5,439 nt of DNA from Hyphomicrobiaceae bacterium (GTDB lineage Bacteria > Pseudomonadota > Alphaproteobacteria > Rhizobiales > Hyphomicrobiaceae): NCBI GenBank assembly GCA_020442225.1, contig JAGRKR010000520.1, forward strand, positions 1-5,439. The letters run 5' to 3'. Numbering within the stretch: the first letter of the stretch is position 1; each line of letters opens with the position of its first letter. The notes under the pieces were generated by a model, which was not told the origin of the DNA, did no database searches, and saw only the letters and a list, made by a program, of their open reading frames with translations. Below, one piece after another: positions 1 to 5,373 of this stretch. The position numbers and the translations under genes are program-made.

Positions 1-98
1 CCCTCGCCGATGGTGAAGGAAACGCCATCGACAGCGCGAGCGCTGCCCTTGCGGGTCGTGTAGGTGATCTTCAGGTCCTTGATCTCGAGGACAGCCAT
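1..98 (-). CDS. ABC transporter ATP-binding protein, DppD/OppD type (N-terminus only)
   Basis: The first 32 codons of a cytoplasmic ATPase that would power the neighbouring permeases; the rest lies beyond the left edge. The visible start (MAVLEIKDLKITY) is the typical first beta strand of a peptide-importer ATPase. It is followed by the RAVDGVSFTI segment that precedes the Walker A loop in DppD, OppD and NikD. The Walker A itself is outside the window, so nucleotide-binding residues cannot be checked. The ATG at 96-98 lies 14 bases after the upstream permease stop. A GAGG-type ribosome site overlaps that stop codon, suggesting translational coupling. The call rests on the short N-terminal pattern plus position after two Dpp-type permeases. 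DppD-like is more likely than DppF-like from gene order only. Confidence 0.85.
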   Translation of the reverse strand, partial: MAVLEIKDLKITYTTRKGSARAVDGVSFTIGE

Positions 99-112
99 CG
101 CCTGCGAACGCC

Positions 113-1069
113 TCACATCTGCCGAAGTCTGGGGTTGAGGGCCTCCTCGTACGCGCGCGTCACCATGAAGATGGCGATGACGAACAGCGACAGGCTGAGG
201 CCGGGCGGAAGCACCCACCACCATGCCGTGCGCACGGCGCCCGCCTTGAAGGCGAGATTGAGCATGCGGCCCCAGCTGATGAGGTTGGGGTCGCCGAAAC
301 CGAGGAAGGCGAGCGCTGCTTCCAGCATGACGCCGGCCTGCACACCGATGGCCATGTAGAGGAACATCAGAGGCAGCACGTTCGGGGCGATATGCACGAA
401 CAGGATCTTGATCTCGCTCGTGCCGGCGGCGCGCGCGGCCCAGATGAACGGCCTCTGGCGCAGTGTCAGGACCTGGGATCTCACGACGCGGGCGGTCGTG
501 CGCCAGAGGAAGCAGACGATGAGCGTGATGATGATGGCGAGGCTCGGTCCCGTGATCGACAGGATGACGAGCGCGAACGGCAGGAACGGGATGCCGAAGG
601 CGACATCCGTGATCCGCATCAGGATATCGTCGGTCCGACCGCCGAAATAGCCGGAGAACAGTCCGATCAGCGTGCCGAGAACGGCGCTGCCGACCGCAGC
701 CGTCAACCCGACCAGCAGGGCAATGCGCGAGCCCCAGATGACCTGACTGAAGACGTCCATCGACTGGTTGGTGGTGCCGAATGGCGCTGCGGCGGACGGC
801 GGCTTCAGTCGCAGGAGCTGCTTGCTCTCGCCCGTCAGCACGTCGAACGGCGCATGCGGGGCCACCCACGGGGCGGAAAGCGCCAGAACGACGAAAAAGG
901 CGATGATGGCGAGGCCTGCGGCGCCGGTCGGATAGCTGGCAATTGTGGCGAGCGAGCTCGTGAAGCCGCCGAGCAGGCGGCCGATCCGCCGGCCGAAGCC
1001 GGTCTTGCGGACCGGCGGGCGCGCCGCCGCGGCCGTTGGCCCACCGCTGTCCGCGAGCTTTTCCTGCAT
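113..1069 (-). CDS. Peptide/opine-type ABC transporter permease, DppC/OppC family
   Basis: An inner-membrane permease of 318 residues, a normal family length, forming half of the channel of a Dpp/Opp-type importer. A cytoplasmic N-terminus rich in Ala, Gly and Arg (about 1-48) leads into a first membrane segment near 50-70. A periplasmic stretch with the family's FGTT element follows (about 97-100). Further hydrophobic segments lie near 115-140, 158-172, 174-190, 232-257 and 285-305. The cytoplasmic EAA loop that contacts the ATPase is at 211-230 (AARAAGTSEIKILFVHIAPN), and the C-terminus keeps the family's NPRLR ending. The usual GRDV after FGTD is SMDV here, a mild divergence. The ATG at 1067-1069 has a GGGAG ribosome site upstream. 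The gene starts 17 bases after the DppB-like stop and ends 14 bases before the ATPase. The substrate cannot be read from the permease: peptides, opines, glycosides or nickel are all known for this family. Confidence 0.93.
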   Translation of the reverse strand: MQEKLADSGGPTAAAARPPVRKTGFGRRIGRLLGGFTSSLATIASYPTGAAGLAIIAFFVVLALSAPWVAPHAPFDVLTGESKQLLRLKPPSAAAPFGTTNQSMDVFSQVIWGSRIALLVGLTAAVGSAVLGTLIGLFSGYFGGRTDDILMRITDVAFGIPFLPFALVILSITGPSLAIIITLIVCFLWRTTARVVRSQVLTLRQRPFIWAARAAGTSEIKILFVHIAPNVLPLMFLYMAIGVQAGVMLEAALAFLGFGDPNLISWGRMLNLAFKAGAVRTAWWWVLPPGLSLSLFVIAIFMVTRAYEEALNPRLRQM

Positions 1070-1086
1070 GGGCCCGCTCCCTTCTC

Positions 1087-2064
1087 TCAGTCGTAGACGA
1101 CGCGCGGATCGATGACGCCGTAGAGGAGATCCGCAACGAGGTTGAAGGTGAGGATCGTGAGGGCCATGACGTAGAAGGCCGCCTGCACGATCGGGTAGTC
1201 GAGGTCGCCGAGCGCCGTCACCAGCTCACGGCCTATGCCGGGCCAGGCGAAGATGATCTCGAGCAGCACCTGTCCCTGGAAGATGAATCCCATCATGACG
1301 GCGATATCCGTCACCAGGGGGAGCAGCGCGTTGCGTGTGGCATGCACCATGATGCGCTTCTCGGGCAGCCCCTTGGCGCGCAGGATCTCGAGGAAATCAC
1401 TGCCGCGGACCTCCAGCATGGTGGAGCGCAGGAGGAGTGCGGGGCTGGTGACCTCGCGGGTCATCAGCACCAGCATCGGCAGAATCAGGTGATGCAGGAA
1501 ATCCAGCGAGAACACCGTGCTCCAGAAACTGTCGCCGCCGCCGCCGATCGAGACCATGCCGCCGGGCGGGAACCAGCCGAGCCAGTAGGAGAAGATCATC
1601 AGGACGACGATGCCGACGAAGAAGGACGGCGTCGAGCGCGCGAACAGCAGGAGGAACACGGTCAGCGCCTCGCGCTTGGTGCCGCGCTTCCAGCCCAGCC
1701 AGGAGCCGAGCGTCGCACCGAGGATCACCGAGATGATCACGGACGGGATGATCATGGCGGCGGTATTGCCGAGCTTCTCGAGGATGATCTCGCTCACCGG
1801 CTGGTTCTGGAAGAAGGAGCGGCCGAAGTCGAAGGTTAGCATGTTGCGCATGTAGCGCAGGTATTGCACCCACCAGGGATCGTCGAGGCCCCAGAGCACG
1901 CGCTGCTGGCGCACCATCTCTTCCGAGAAGTTGCTGTCGACGAAAATGGATGTCGGGTCGCCCGGCAGAATGCGCAGGATGGCGAACAGGATCGTGAGAA
2001 CGGCAACGATCACGAAGAAGAAGAGCACGAGGCGGCGCAACAGGTAGCGGCGAAAACCGGTCAT
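1087..2064 (-). CDS. Peptide/opine-type ABC transporter permease, DppB/OppB family
   Basis: A 325-residue inner-membrane permease, partner of the DppC-like protein. The first membrane segment (about 10-32) is followed directly by the family signature LPGDP at 33-37. The GLDDPWWVQYLRY region (59-71) and FDFGRSF (78-84) are the usual periplasmic elements of DppB. Other hydrophobic segments lie near 102-124, 134-160, 188-202, 250-273 and 296-318. The EAA loop for ATPase docking is about 226-250, followed by the conserved LLEIIFAWPGIG stretch (267-278) and the terminal IDPRVVYD. I chose the ATG at 2062-2064 because a GGGAGG ribosome site lies just upstream and the protein then starts like other DppB proteins. 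The open frame runs back to 2292, but those extra 76 codons look like chance GC-rich coding potential. It is the first gene of the leftward operon seen here, with no binding-protein gene before it. Confidence 0.94.
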   Translation of the reverse strand: MTGFRRYLLRRLVLFFFVIVAVLTILFAILRILPGDPTSIFVDSNFSEEMVRQQRVLWGLDDPWWVQYLRYMRNMLTFDFGRSFFQNQPVSEIILEKLGNTAAMIIPSVIISVILGATLGSWLGWKRGTKREALTVFLLLFARSTPSFFVGIVVLMIFSYWLGWFPPGGMVSIGGGGDSFWSTVFSLDFLHHLILPMLVLMTREVTSPALLLRSTMLEVRGSDFLEILRAKGLPEKRIMVHATRNALLPLVTDIAVMMGFIFQGQVLLEIIFAWPGIGRELVTALGDLDYPIVQAAFYVMALTILTFNLVADLLYGVIDPRVVYD

Positions 2065-2102
2065 TGCTCCTCCCTTGCCGCCCACTCTTTGTGCGTCGGC
2101 AT

Positions 2103-2137
2103 GCGCAGTTCGTGCGCGACCGACCGCTCGCGCGGTC
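2103..2137 (-). other. Two adjacent hairpins in the transporter mRNA leader
   Basis: Read on the minus strand, GACCGC and GCGGTC (2137-2132 and 2127-2122) form a perfect six-pair stem closed by GCGA, which is a GNRA-type tetraloop. Four bases later, GCGCA and TGCGC (2117-2113 and 2107-2103) form a five-pair stem with a five-base loop. Both lie 38 to 73 bases before the DppB-like start codon. No T run follows either stem, so they do not look like an intrinsic terminator. They could influence mRNA stability or translation, or be a chance product of high GC content. Confidence 0.35.
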
Positions 2138-2153
2138 CCTTCGATTTGTCTGG

Positions 2154-2182
2154 ATTTCATCAGGTTTCGGGACCGAGCACAA
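2154..2182 (-). promoter_or_regulatory. Candidate sigma70-like promoter for the importer operon
   Basis: On the minus strand, TTGTGC (2182-2177) and TGAAAT (2159-2154) are separated by exactly 17 bases. They match the TTGACA and TATAAT consensus at 3 and 4 of 6 positions. Transcription would start near 2147, giving a leader of about 82 bases that contains the two hairpins. The match is weak and is supported mainly by position and spacing. Confidence 0.28.
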
Positions 2183-2276
2183 GATGCTGCGTCAGGGGAC
2201 CATGTCGGCGCGGGGCTGCCGCGCGCAGTGCATGGCGGCAGGCATCCGGAGCGATATGCCCAGCCCCTACGGGCCC

Positions 2277-2305
2277 TTGCTGGTCTGGACAACTGGCTCT
2301 ACAGT
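2277..2305 (+). promoter_or_regulatory. Candidate sigma70-like promoter for the lyase operon
   Basis: TTGCTG (2277-2282) and TACAGT (2300-2305) are separated by 17 bases and match consensus at 3 and 4 of 6 positions. The predicted start near 2312 leaves a leader of about 28 bases, ending in a strong ribosome site before the lyase ATG at 2340. An imperfect palindrome sits within the spacer. If this promoter is real, it rules out the longer upstream reading of the lyase frame. The match is weak, as is common in GC-rich genomes. Confidence 0.3.
2281..2292. promoter_or_regulatory. Imperfect palindrome, possible operator
   Basis: TGGTCTGGACAA is symmetric at T, GTC, GAC and A (8 of 12 positions), centred between 2286 and 2287. 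It lies mostly between the -35 and -10 candidates of the rightward promoter, a good place for a repressor. It resembles the T.GT...AC.A half-site arrangement bound by FadR-subfamily GntR regulators, but with one extra central base. No regulator gene is in the window, so the link is speculative. Confidence 0.2.
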
Positions 2306-2327
2306 CGCGGAAAACACCTGGCATCCT

Positions 2328-2333
2328 GGAGGA
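2328..2333 (+). promoter_or_regulatory. Ribosome binding site that sets the lyase start
   Basis: GGAGGA lies six bases before the ATG at 2340-2342. This near-perfect site decides the start within a frame that stays open for 92 codons further upstream. A second ATG two codons later (2346) is less well spaced. Confidence 0.8.
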
Positions 2334-2339
2334 ACGCCG

Positions 2340-3218
2340 ATGACCATGGCCAAGCGCTTTCGAACACTCCTGAAGTCCGGCCACATGATCGTGGCCCCCG
2401 GCGCCTACGACTGTGTGACCGCGCGGCTGGTCGAGCAGGCGGGCTTTCCGGCCGTGTACATGACGGGTGCGGGTACGGCGGCGACCCTCGGCTATCCCGA
2501 CTATGGCCTCGTCACCATGAGCGAGATGGCCGACAATGCCGCGCGGCTGACCTCGGTTCTGACGGTGCCCCTGGTCTCCGATATCGACACGGGCTACGGC
2601 AACGAGCTCAACGTCTATCGCACCATCCAGGCTTTCGAGCGCGCAGGCGTCGCTGCCGTCCATATCGAGGATCAGGGCTTTCCCAAGCGCTGCGGTCATC
2701 TCGATGACAAGGAGCTGATCCCGCGCGAGGCCTATTACACCAAGATCCGCGCGGCTGCGGCGGCGCGCAAGAGCGCCGATTTCACCATCATCGCCCGCAC
2801 CGATGCGCGCGCGGTCGCTGGCCTCGACGAGGCTGTGGCACGCGTCAACGGCGCTCTCGCAGCCGGTGCCGACATCGCTTTCGTCGAGGCGCCCCAGTCC
2901 ATGACCGAGATCGAGACCATCCCCAAGCTCGTCAAGGGGCCATGTCTCCTCAATGTCGTCCGCAAGGGCAAGACGCCCGAGATCGATCTCGCCGAGGCTG
3001 AGCGTATGGGCTACGCGCTCGCCATCGTGCCCGGAATGCTGATCGCCGGCGTCATCGGCATCTGCGACGAACTTCTCGGCAAGCTCAAGGCGGAGCGGCG
3101 CCATCCGGTGCCGCCGGGCGATCCGACCGTCCGCGAGGTCTTTGCCCGCTTCGGCGCAGCCGAGTGGGACGAGCGGCGGACTGCTTTCAGCGATCCCAAG
3201 AGTCAGGCCGCCGAGTAG
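2340..3218 (+). CDS. Isocitrate lyase/PEP mutase superfamily C-C lyase
   Basis: A 292-residue cytoplasmic enzyme of the family that includes 2-methylisocitrate lyase (PrpB), 2,3-dimethylmalate lyase, oxaloacetate decarboxylase and carboxyphosphonoenolpyruvate mutase. Members bind Mg2+ and an enolate of pyruvate or oxaloacetate in a TIM-like barrel. Visible hallmarks are YMTGAG at 40-45 (substrate loop, with Thr where PrpB has Ser) and the metal ligands D81 and D83 in DIDTGYG. HIEDQ follows at 108-112, and the catalytic gating loop PKRCGH is at 115-120. C118 is the acid/base Cys expected in true lyases, which argues against a phosphonate mutase. IARTDA is at 151-156. The usual Glu of the N..E.G.TP strand appears to be R208 here (NVVRKGKTP, 205-213). 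It is the first gene of the rightward operon and is followed after 14 bases by leuC, so its substrate is probably a product of that isomerase or hydratase. A dimethylmalate- or methylisocitrate-like lyase fits best. Oxaloacetate decarboxylase is the main alternative. Confidence 0.9.
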   Translation: MTMAKRFRTLLKSGHMIVAPGAYDCVTARLVEQAGFPAVYMTGAGTAATLGYPDYGLVTMSEMADNAARLTSVLTVPLVSDIDTGYGNELNVYRTIQAFERAGVAAVHIEDQGFPKRCGHLDDKELIPREAYYTKIRAAAAARKSADFTIIARTDARAVAGLDEAVARVNGALAAGADIAFVEAPQSMTEIETIPKLVKGPCLLNVVRKGKTPEIDLAEAERMGYALAIVPGMLIAGVIGICDELLGKLKAERRHPVPPGDPTVREVFARFGAAEWDERRTAFSDPKSQAAE

Positions 3219-3232
3219 CCGGAGAAGCGCCC

Positions 3233-4651
3233 ATGCCCGCGTCGAAGTCGTCTGCACCACGGACCATGTTCGAGAAGATCTGGAGCCGTCACGTCGTCGT
3301 CGATCGCCCCGACGGCTACACGCTGCTCTATATCGACCGGCATTTGATGCACGAGGGCTCGGCCGGCGGCTTCGACCGGCTGCGCCCGCGCGGGCTTGGG
3401 CTGAGACGCCCGGATCGCTGCTTCGCGACGCCCGATCACTACGTGCTGACCTCCAGCCGGTCGATCGACGACATCCCCGATGCTCATCACCGCGCCCATG
3501 TCCGCGCGATCAAGACCAATATGGATGCGGCGGGCGTGACGCTGTTCGACATCGACGATCCGCGCCAGGGCATCGTGCACGTGATCGGCCCCGAACAGGG
3601 CATCTCGCAGCCCGGGCTGACCATGGTCTGCGGCGATAGCCACACCGCGACGCATGGCGCGGTCGGGGCGCTCGCGTTCGGCATCGGCTCGTCCGAGGTG
3701 GCGCACGTGATGGCGACGCAGTGCCTCTGGCAGAAGAAGCCCAAGGCCATGCGCATCACCATCGACGGGCGGCTCGCTCCCGGCATCACCGGCAAGGACG
3801 TGATCCTCGCCATCATCGCCAGGATGAGCGCGGCGGGCGCCACCGGTCACACCATCGAGTACGCCGGCAGCGCCATCCGCGCACTCTCCATGGAGGGCCG
3901 CCTCACGCTCTGCAACATGTCGATCGAGGGGGGCGGGCGCGCCGGCATGGTGGCGCCCGACGACACGACCTACCAGTACCTCGCCGGCCGTCCGTTCGCG
4001 CCGAAGGCGGGCGAGTGGGACAAGGCGCTCGCGTTCTGGAAGGGGCTGCCGAGCGACGACGGCGCCACGTTCGACCGCGAGCTGTCGCTCGATGGAAACG
4101 CCATCGCGCCGATGGTCACCTGGGGCACGAGCCCGGAGGACGCTTCGCCCGTCACAGAGCGTATTCCAGACCCCTCGCAGGCCGCCGATGCGCTCCGCCG
4201 CGAGAGCATGGAGCGGGCGCTCGCCTACATGGGTCTCACACCCGGCACGCCGCTCGAGGAGGTGCCGGTCGACCGCGTCTTCATCGGCTCCTGCACCAAC
4301 TCGCGCATCGAGGACCTGCGTGCGGCGGCGGCCATCGCCCGCGGCCGCAAGGCCAGGATTCCCGCCTGGATCGTGCCGGGGTCGGGCCTCGTGCGGCAGG
4401 CTGCGGAGGCCGAGGGGCTCGACAAGGTCTTCCGCGAGGCGGGCTTCGAGTGGCGCATGGCGGGTTGCTCGATGTGCGTCGGCATGAACGGGGAGACCGG
4501 CAAGCCCGGGGAGCGGATCGCCTCGACGTCCAATCGCAACTTCGTCGGCCGCCAGGGGCGCGGCGTGCGCACGCACCTCGTGAGCCCGGCGATGGCCGCT
4601 GCCGCCGCCGTCACCGGCAAGTTCACCGACGTGCGCAAGCTGATGGCCTGA
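3233..4651 (+). CDS. leuC: 3-isopropylmalate dehydratase large subunit family (LeuC-like)
   Basis: The [4Fe-4S] catalytic subunit of an aconitase-family isomerase/hydratase, 472 residues against about 466 for E. coli LeuC. Similarity runs the full length: YIDRHLMHE (33-41), VCGDSHTATHGA (132-143), CNMSIEGGG (227-235), GSCTNSRIEDLRAA (352-365), GCSMC (411-415) and STSNRNF (431-437). C354, C412 and C415 are the three cluster ligands, all present, so it should be active. The ATG at 3233 has GGAGAA six bases upstream. A later ATG (residue 12) would match the E. coli start more closely but lacks its own site. Several usually fixed positions differ: DHY for DHN (68-70), GSAGGF for TSPQAF (42-47), and GERIAS and NFVGR for GERCAS and NFEGR (426-440). 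This suggests a paralogue acting on another 2- or 3-substituted malate, or a dehydrated form, rather than the housekeeping leucine enzyme. The stop overlaps the ribosome site of leuD, so the two subunits are likely coupled. Confidence 0.94.
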   Translation: MPASKSSAPRTMFEKIWSRHVVVDRPDGYTLLYIDRHLMHEGSAGGFDRLRPRGLGLRRPDRCFATPDHYVLTSSRSIDDIPDAHHRAHVRAIKTNMDAAGVTLFDIDDPRQGIVHVIGPEQGISQPGLTMVCGDSHTATHGAVGALAFGIGSSEVAHVMATQCLWQKKPKAMRITIDGRLAPGITGKDVILAIIARMSAAGATGHTIEYAGSAIRALSMEGRLTLCNMSIEGGGRAGMVAPDDTTYQYLAGRPFAPKAGEWDKALAFWKGLPSDDGATFDRELSLDGNAIAPMVTWGTSPEDASPVTERIPDPSQAADALRRESMERALAYMGLTPGTPLEEVPVDRVFIGSCTNSRIEDLRAAAAIARGRKARIPAWIVPGSGLVRQAAEAEGLDKVFREAGFEWRMAGCSMCVGMNGETGKPGERIASTSNRNFVGRQGRGVRTHLVSPAMAAAAAVTGKFTDVRKLMA

Positions 4652-4662
4652 GGAGACGCACC

Positions 4663-5265
4663 ATGGAGCCTTTCACCACCTTCACGGCCGTGGCTGTCCC
4701 GATCGACCAGCCCAACATCGACACGGACCAGATCATCCCTGCGCGCTTTCTCGGCAAGCCGCGGACGGACAGGGTTGCGGCCGCATTCCACGACATGCGA
4801 CGTACGCCCGACGGCGCGCTGCGGCCGGAGCTGACGCTGAACCAGCCGGCTTATAAGGACGCTCGCATCATCGTCGCCGACCGCAACTTCGCCTGCGGCT
4901 CATCGCGCGAGCATGCCGTCACGGTCCTCCAGGACAACGGCTTCCGCGGCTTCATCGCCACCAGCTTCGGCGACATCTTCTACAACAACTGCTTCCAGAA
5001 CGGCGTGCTGCCGGTCGTGCTGCCGGCCGAGCGGGTGGCGGAATTGAGGGCGCTGCTGCATAAGACGCCCGGCGCCACGATCACGCTGGATCTCGAGCGC
5101 CAGTCCGTGACGGGTCCGGACGGCAAGGTGGATCGCTTCGAGATTGATTCCTTCCGCAAGGACTGTCTGCTCAAGGGACAGGACGACGTCAGCCTGACGC
5201 TCGGCTATGAGAAGGACATCGCAGCGTTCGAGGCTCGTCAGAAGTCCGAGATGACCTGGCTCTGA
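4663..5265 (+). CDS. leuD: 3-isopropylmalate dehydratase small subunit family (LeuD-like)
   Basis: The swivelling-domain subunit of 200 residues (E. coli LeuD has 201) that closes the active site over the LeuC cluster. Motifs are NIDTDQIIP (18-26), the substrate-carboxylate loop FACGSSREHA (76-85) and SFGDIFYNNCFQNGVLP (101-117). The C-terminal part is complete (FRKDCLLKGQDDVSLTL). The ATG at 4663 follows GAGGAG with a seven-base spacer; that site overlaps the leuC stop, leaving only 11 bases between the genes. Two stretches depart from ordinary LeuD. The loop usually reading roughly RTGFG..LF.DWR is RTDRVAAAFHDMR here (34-46), and SREHAPWAL has become SREHAVTVL (81-89). In LeuD-type proteins the first loop helps choose the substrate side chain, so a substrate other than 3-isopropylmalate is plausible. 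A true leucine-pathway role is not excluded. Confidence 0.94.
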   Translation: MEPFTTFTAVAVPIDQPNIDTDQIIPARFLGKPRTDRVAAAFHDMRRTPDGALRPELTLNQPAYKDARIIVADRNFACGSSREHAVTVLQDNGFRGFIATSFGDIFYNNCFQNGVLPVVLPAERVAELRALLHKTPGATITLDLERQSVTGPDGKVDRFEIDSFRKDCLLKGQDDVSLTLGYEKDIAAFEARQKSEMTWL

Positions 5266-5373
5266 GGCTGCGCGCGGCAGTGTCGCGAGCATGGCACGAG
5301 CGCACGCCGGGGCTTGGTCGTGGGCTGCCGCAGACGGTGCGCGCGGGGATCAGGCCGGGAACAGGAGATCGTT
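5266..5373 (+). other. 108-base leuD to leuB-like spacer
   Basis: This is the only loose joint in an operon whose other gaps are 11 to 14 bases. I see no terminator: CTGC/GCAG (5268-5280) and GCGCAC/GTGCGC (5300-5305, 5337-5342) form only short stems and no T run follows. I also found no convincing -35/-10 pair. Read-through from leuD is likely. It ends with the ribosome site AGGAG at 5363-5367 of the next gene. Confidence 0.6.

Larger units (their letters stand above)
2065..2339. promoter_or_regulatory. Divergent intergenic control region
   Basis: About 275 bases between the first gene of the leftward importer operon and the first gene of the rightward lyase operon. I see no convincing gene here: the frames open in both directions lack ribosome sites, and their translations resemble no family I know. 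It must hold the start signals for both operons. Candidate elements are listed separately: one promoter per direction, one palindrome, and a pair of hairpins on the transporter leader side. The heptamer GGCATCC occurs twice (2241-2247 and 2320-2326), and GGCAT/ATGCC half-sites face each other at 2241-2245 and 2256-2260. These could be chance in such GC-rich DNA. Confidence 0.75.

Noticed and set aside
392..1839. Two plus-strand frames (392-1096 and 1036-1839) opposite the permeases
   Set aside because: Their translations are long runs of Asp, Glu, Arg and Gln typical of the antisense of hydrophobic membrane-protein genes; no ribosome sites seen.
2065..2292. Upstream extension of the DppB-like permease by 76 codons
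   Set aside because: The ATG at 2062-2064 has a clear GGGAGG site and gives a normal DppB N-terminus; the extension is Arg/Ala-rich filler overlapping the control region.
2064..2339. In-frame upstream extension of the lyase by 92 codons
   Set aside because: The strong GGAGGA site before 2340, the family start position and the unremarkable upstream translation all favour the shorter protein.
2160..3260. A 366-codon open frame antisense to the lyase
   Set aside because: It is a compositional shadow; no family motif, and the sense strand has a complete set of lyase motifs.
3203..4576. A 457-codon open frame antisense to leuC
   Set aside because: It is the shadow of a GC-rich gene. Its translation is rich in Arg, Ala, Gly and His with no recognisable domain, while the sense strand encodes a full LeuC.
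3721..4662. Frame open upstream of leuD through most of leuC
   Set aside because: It is an out-of-frame reading of leuC. The leuD start at 4663 has its own ribosome site and matches the family start.
5300..5342. GCGCAC/GTGCGC inverted repeat as a terminator after leuD
   Set aside because: Six pairs with a 31-base loop and no following T run; too weak to call.
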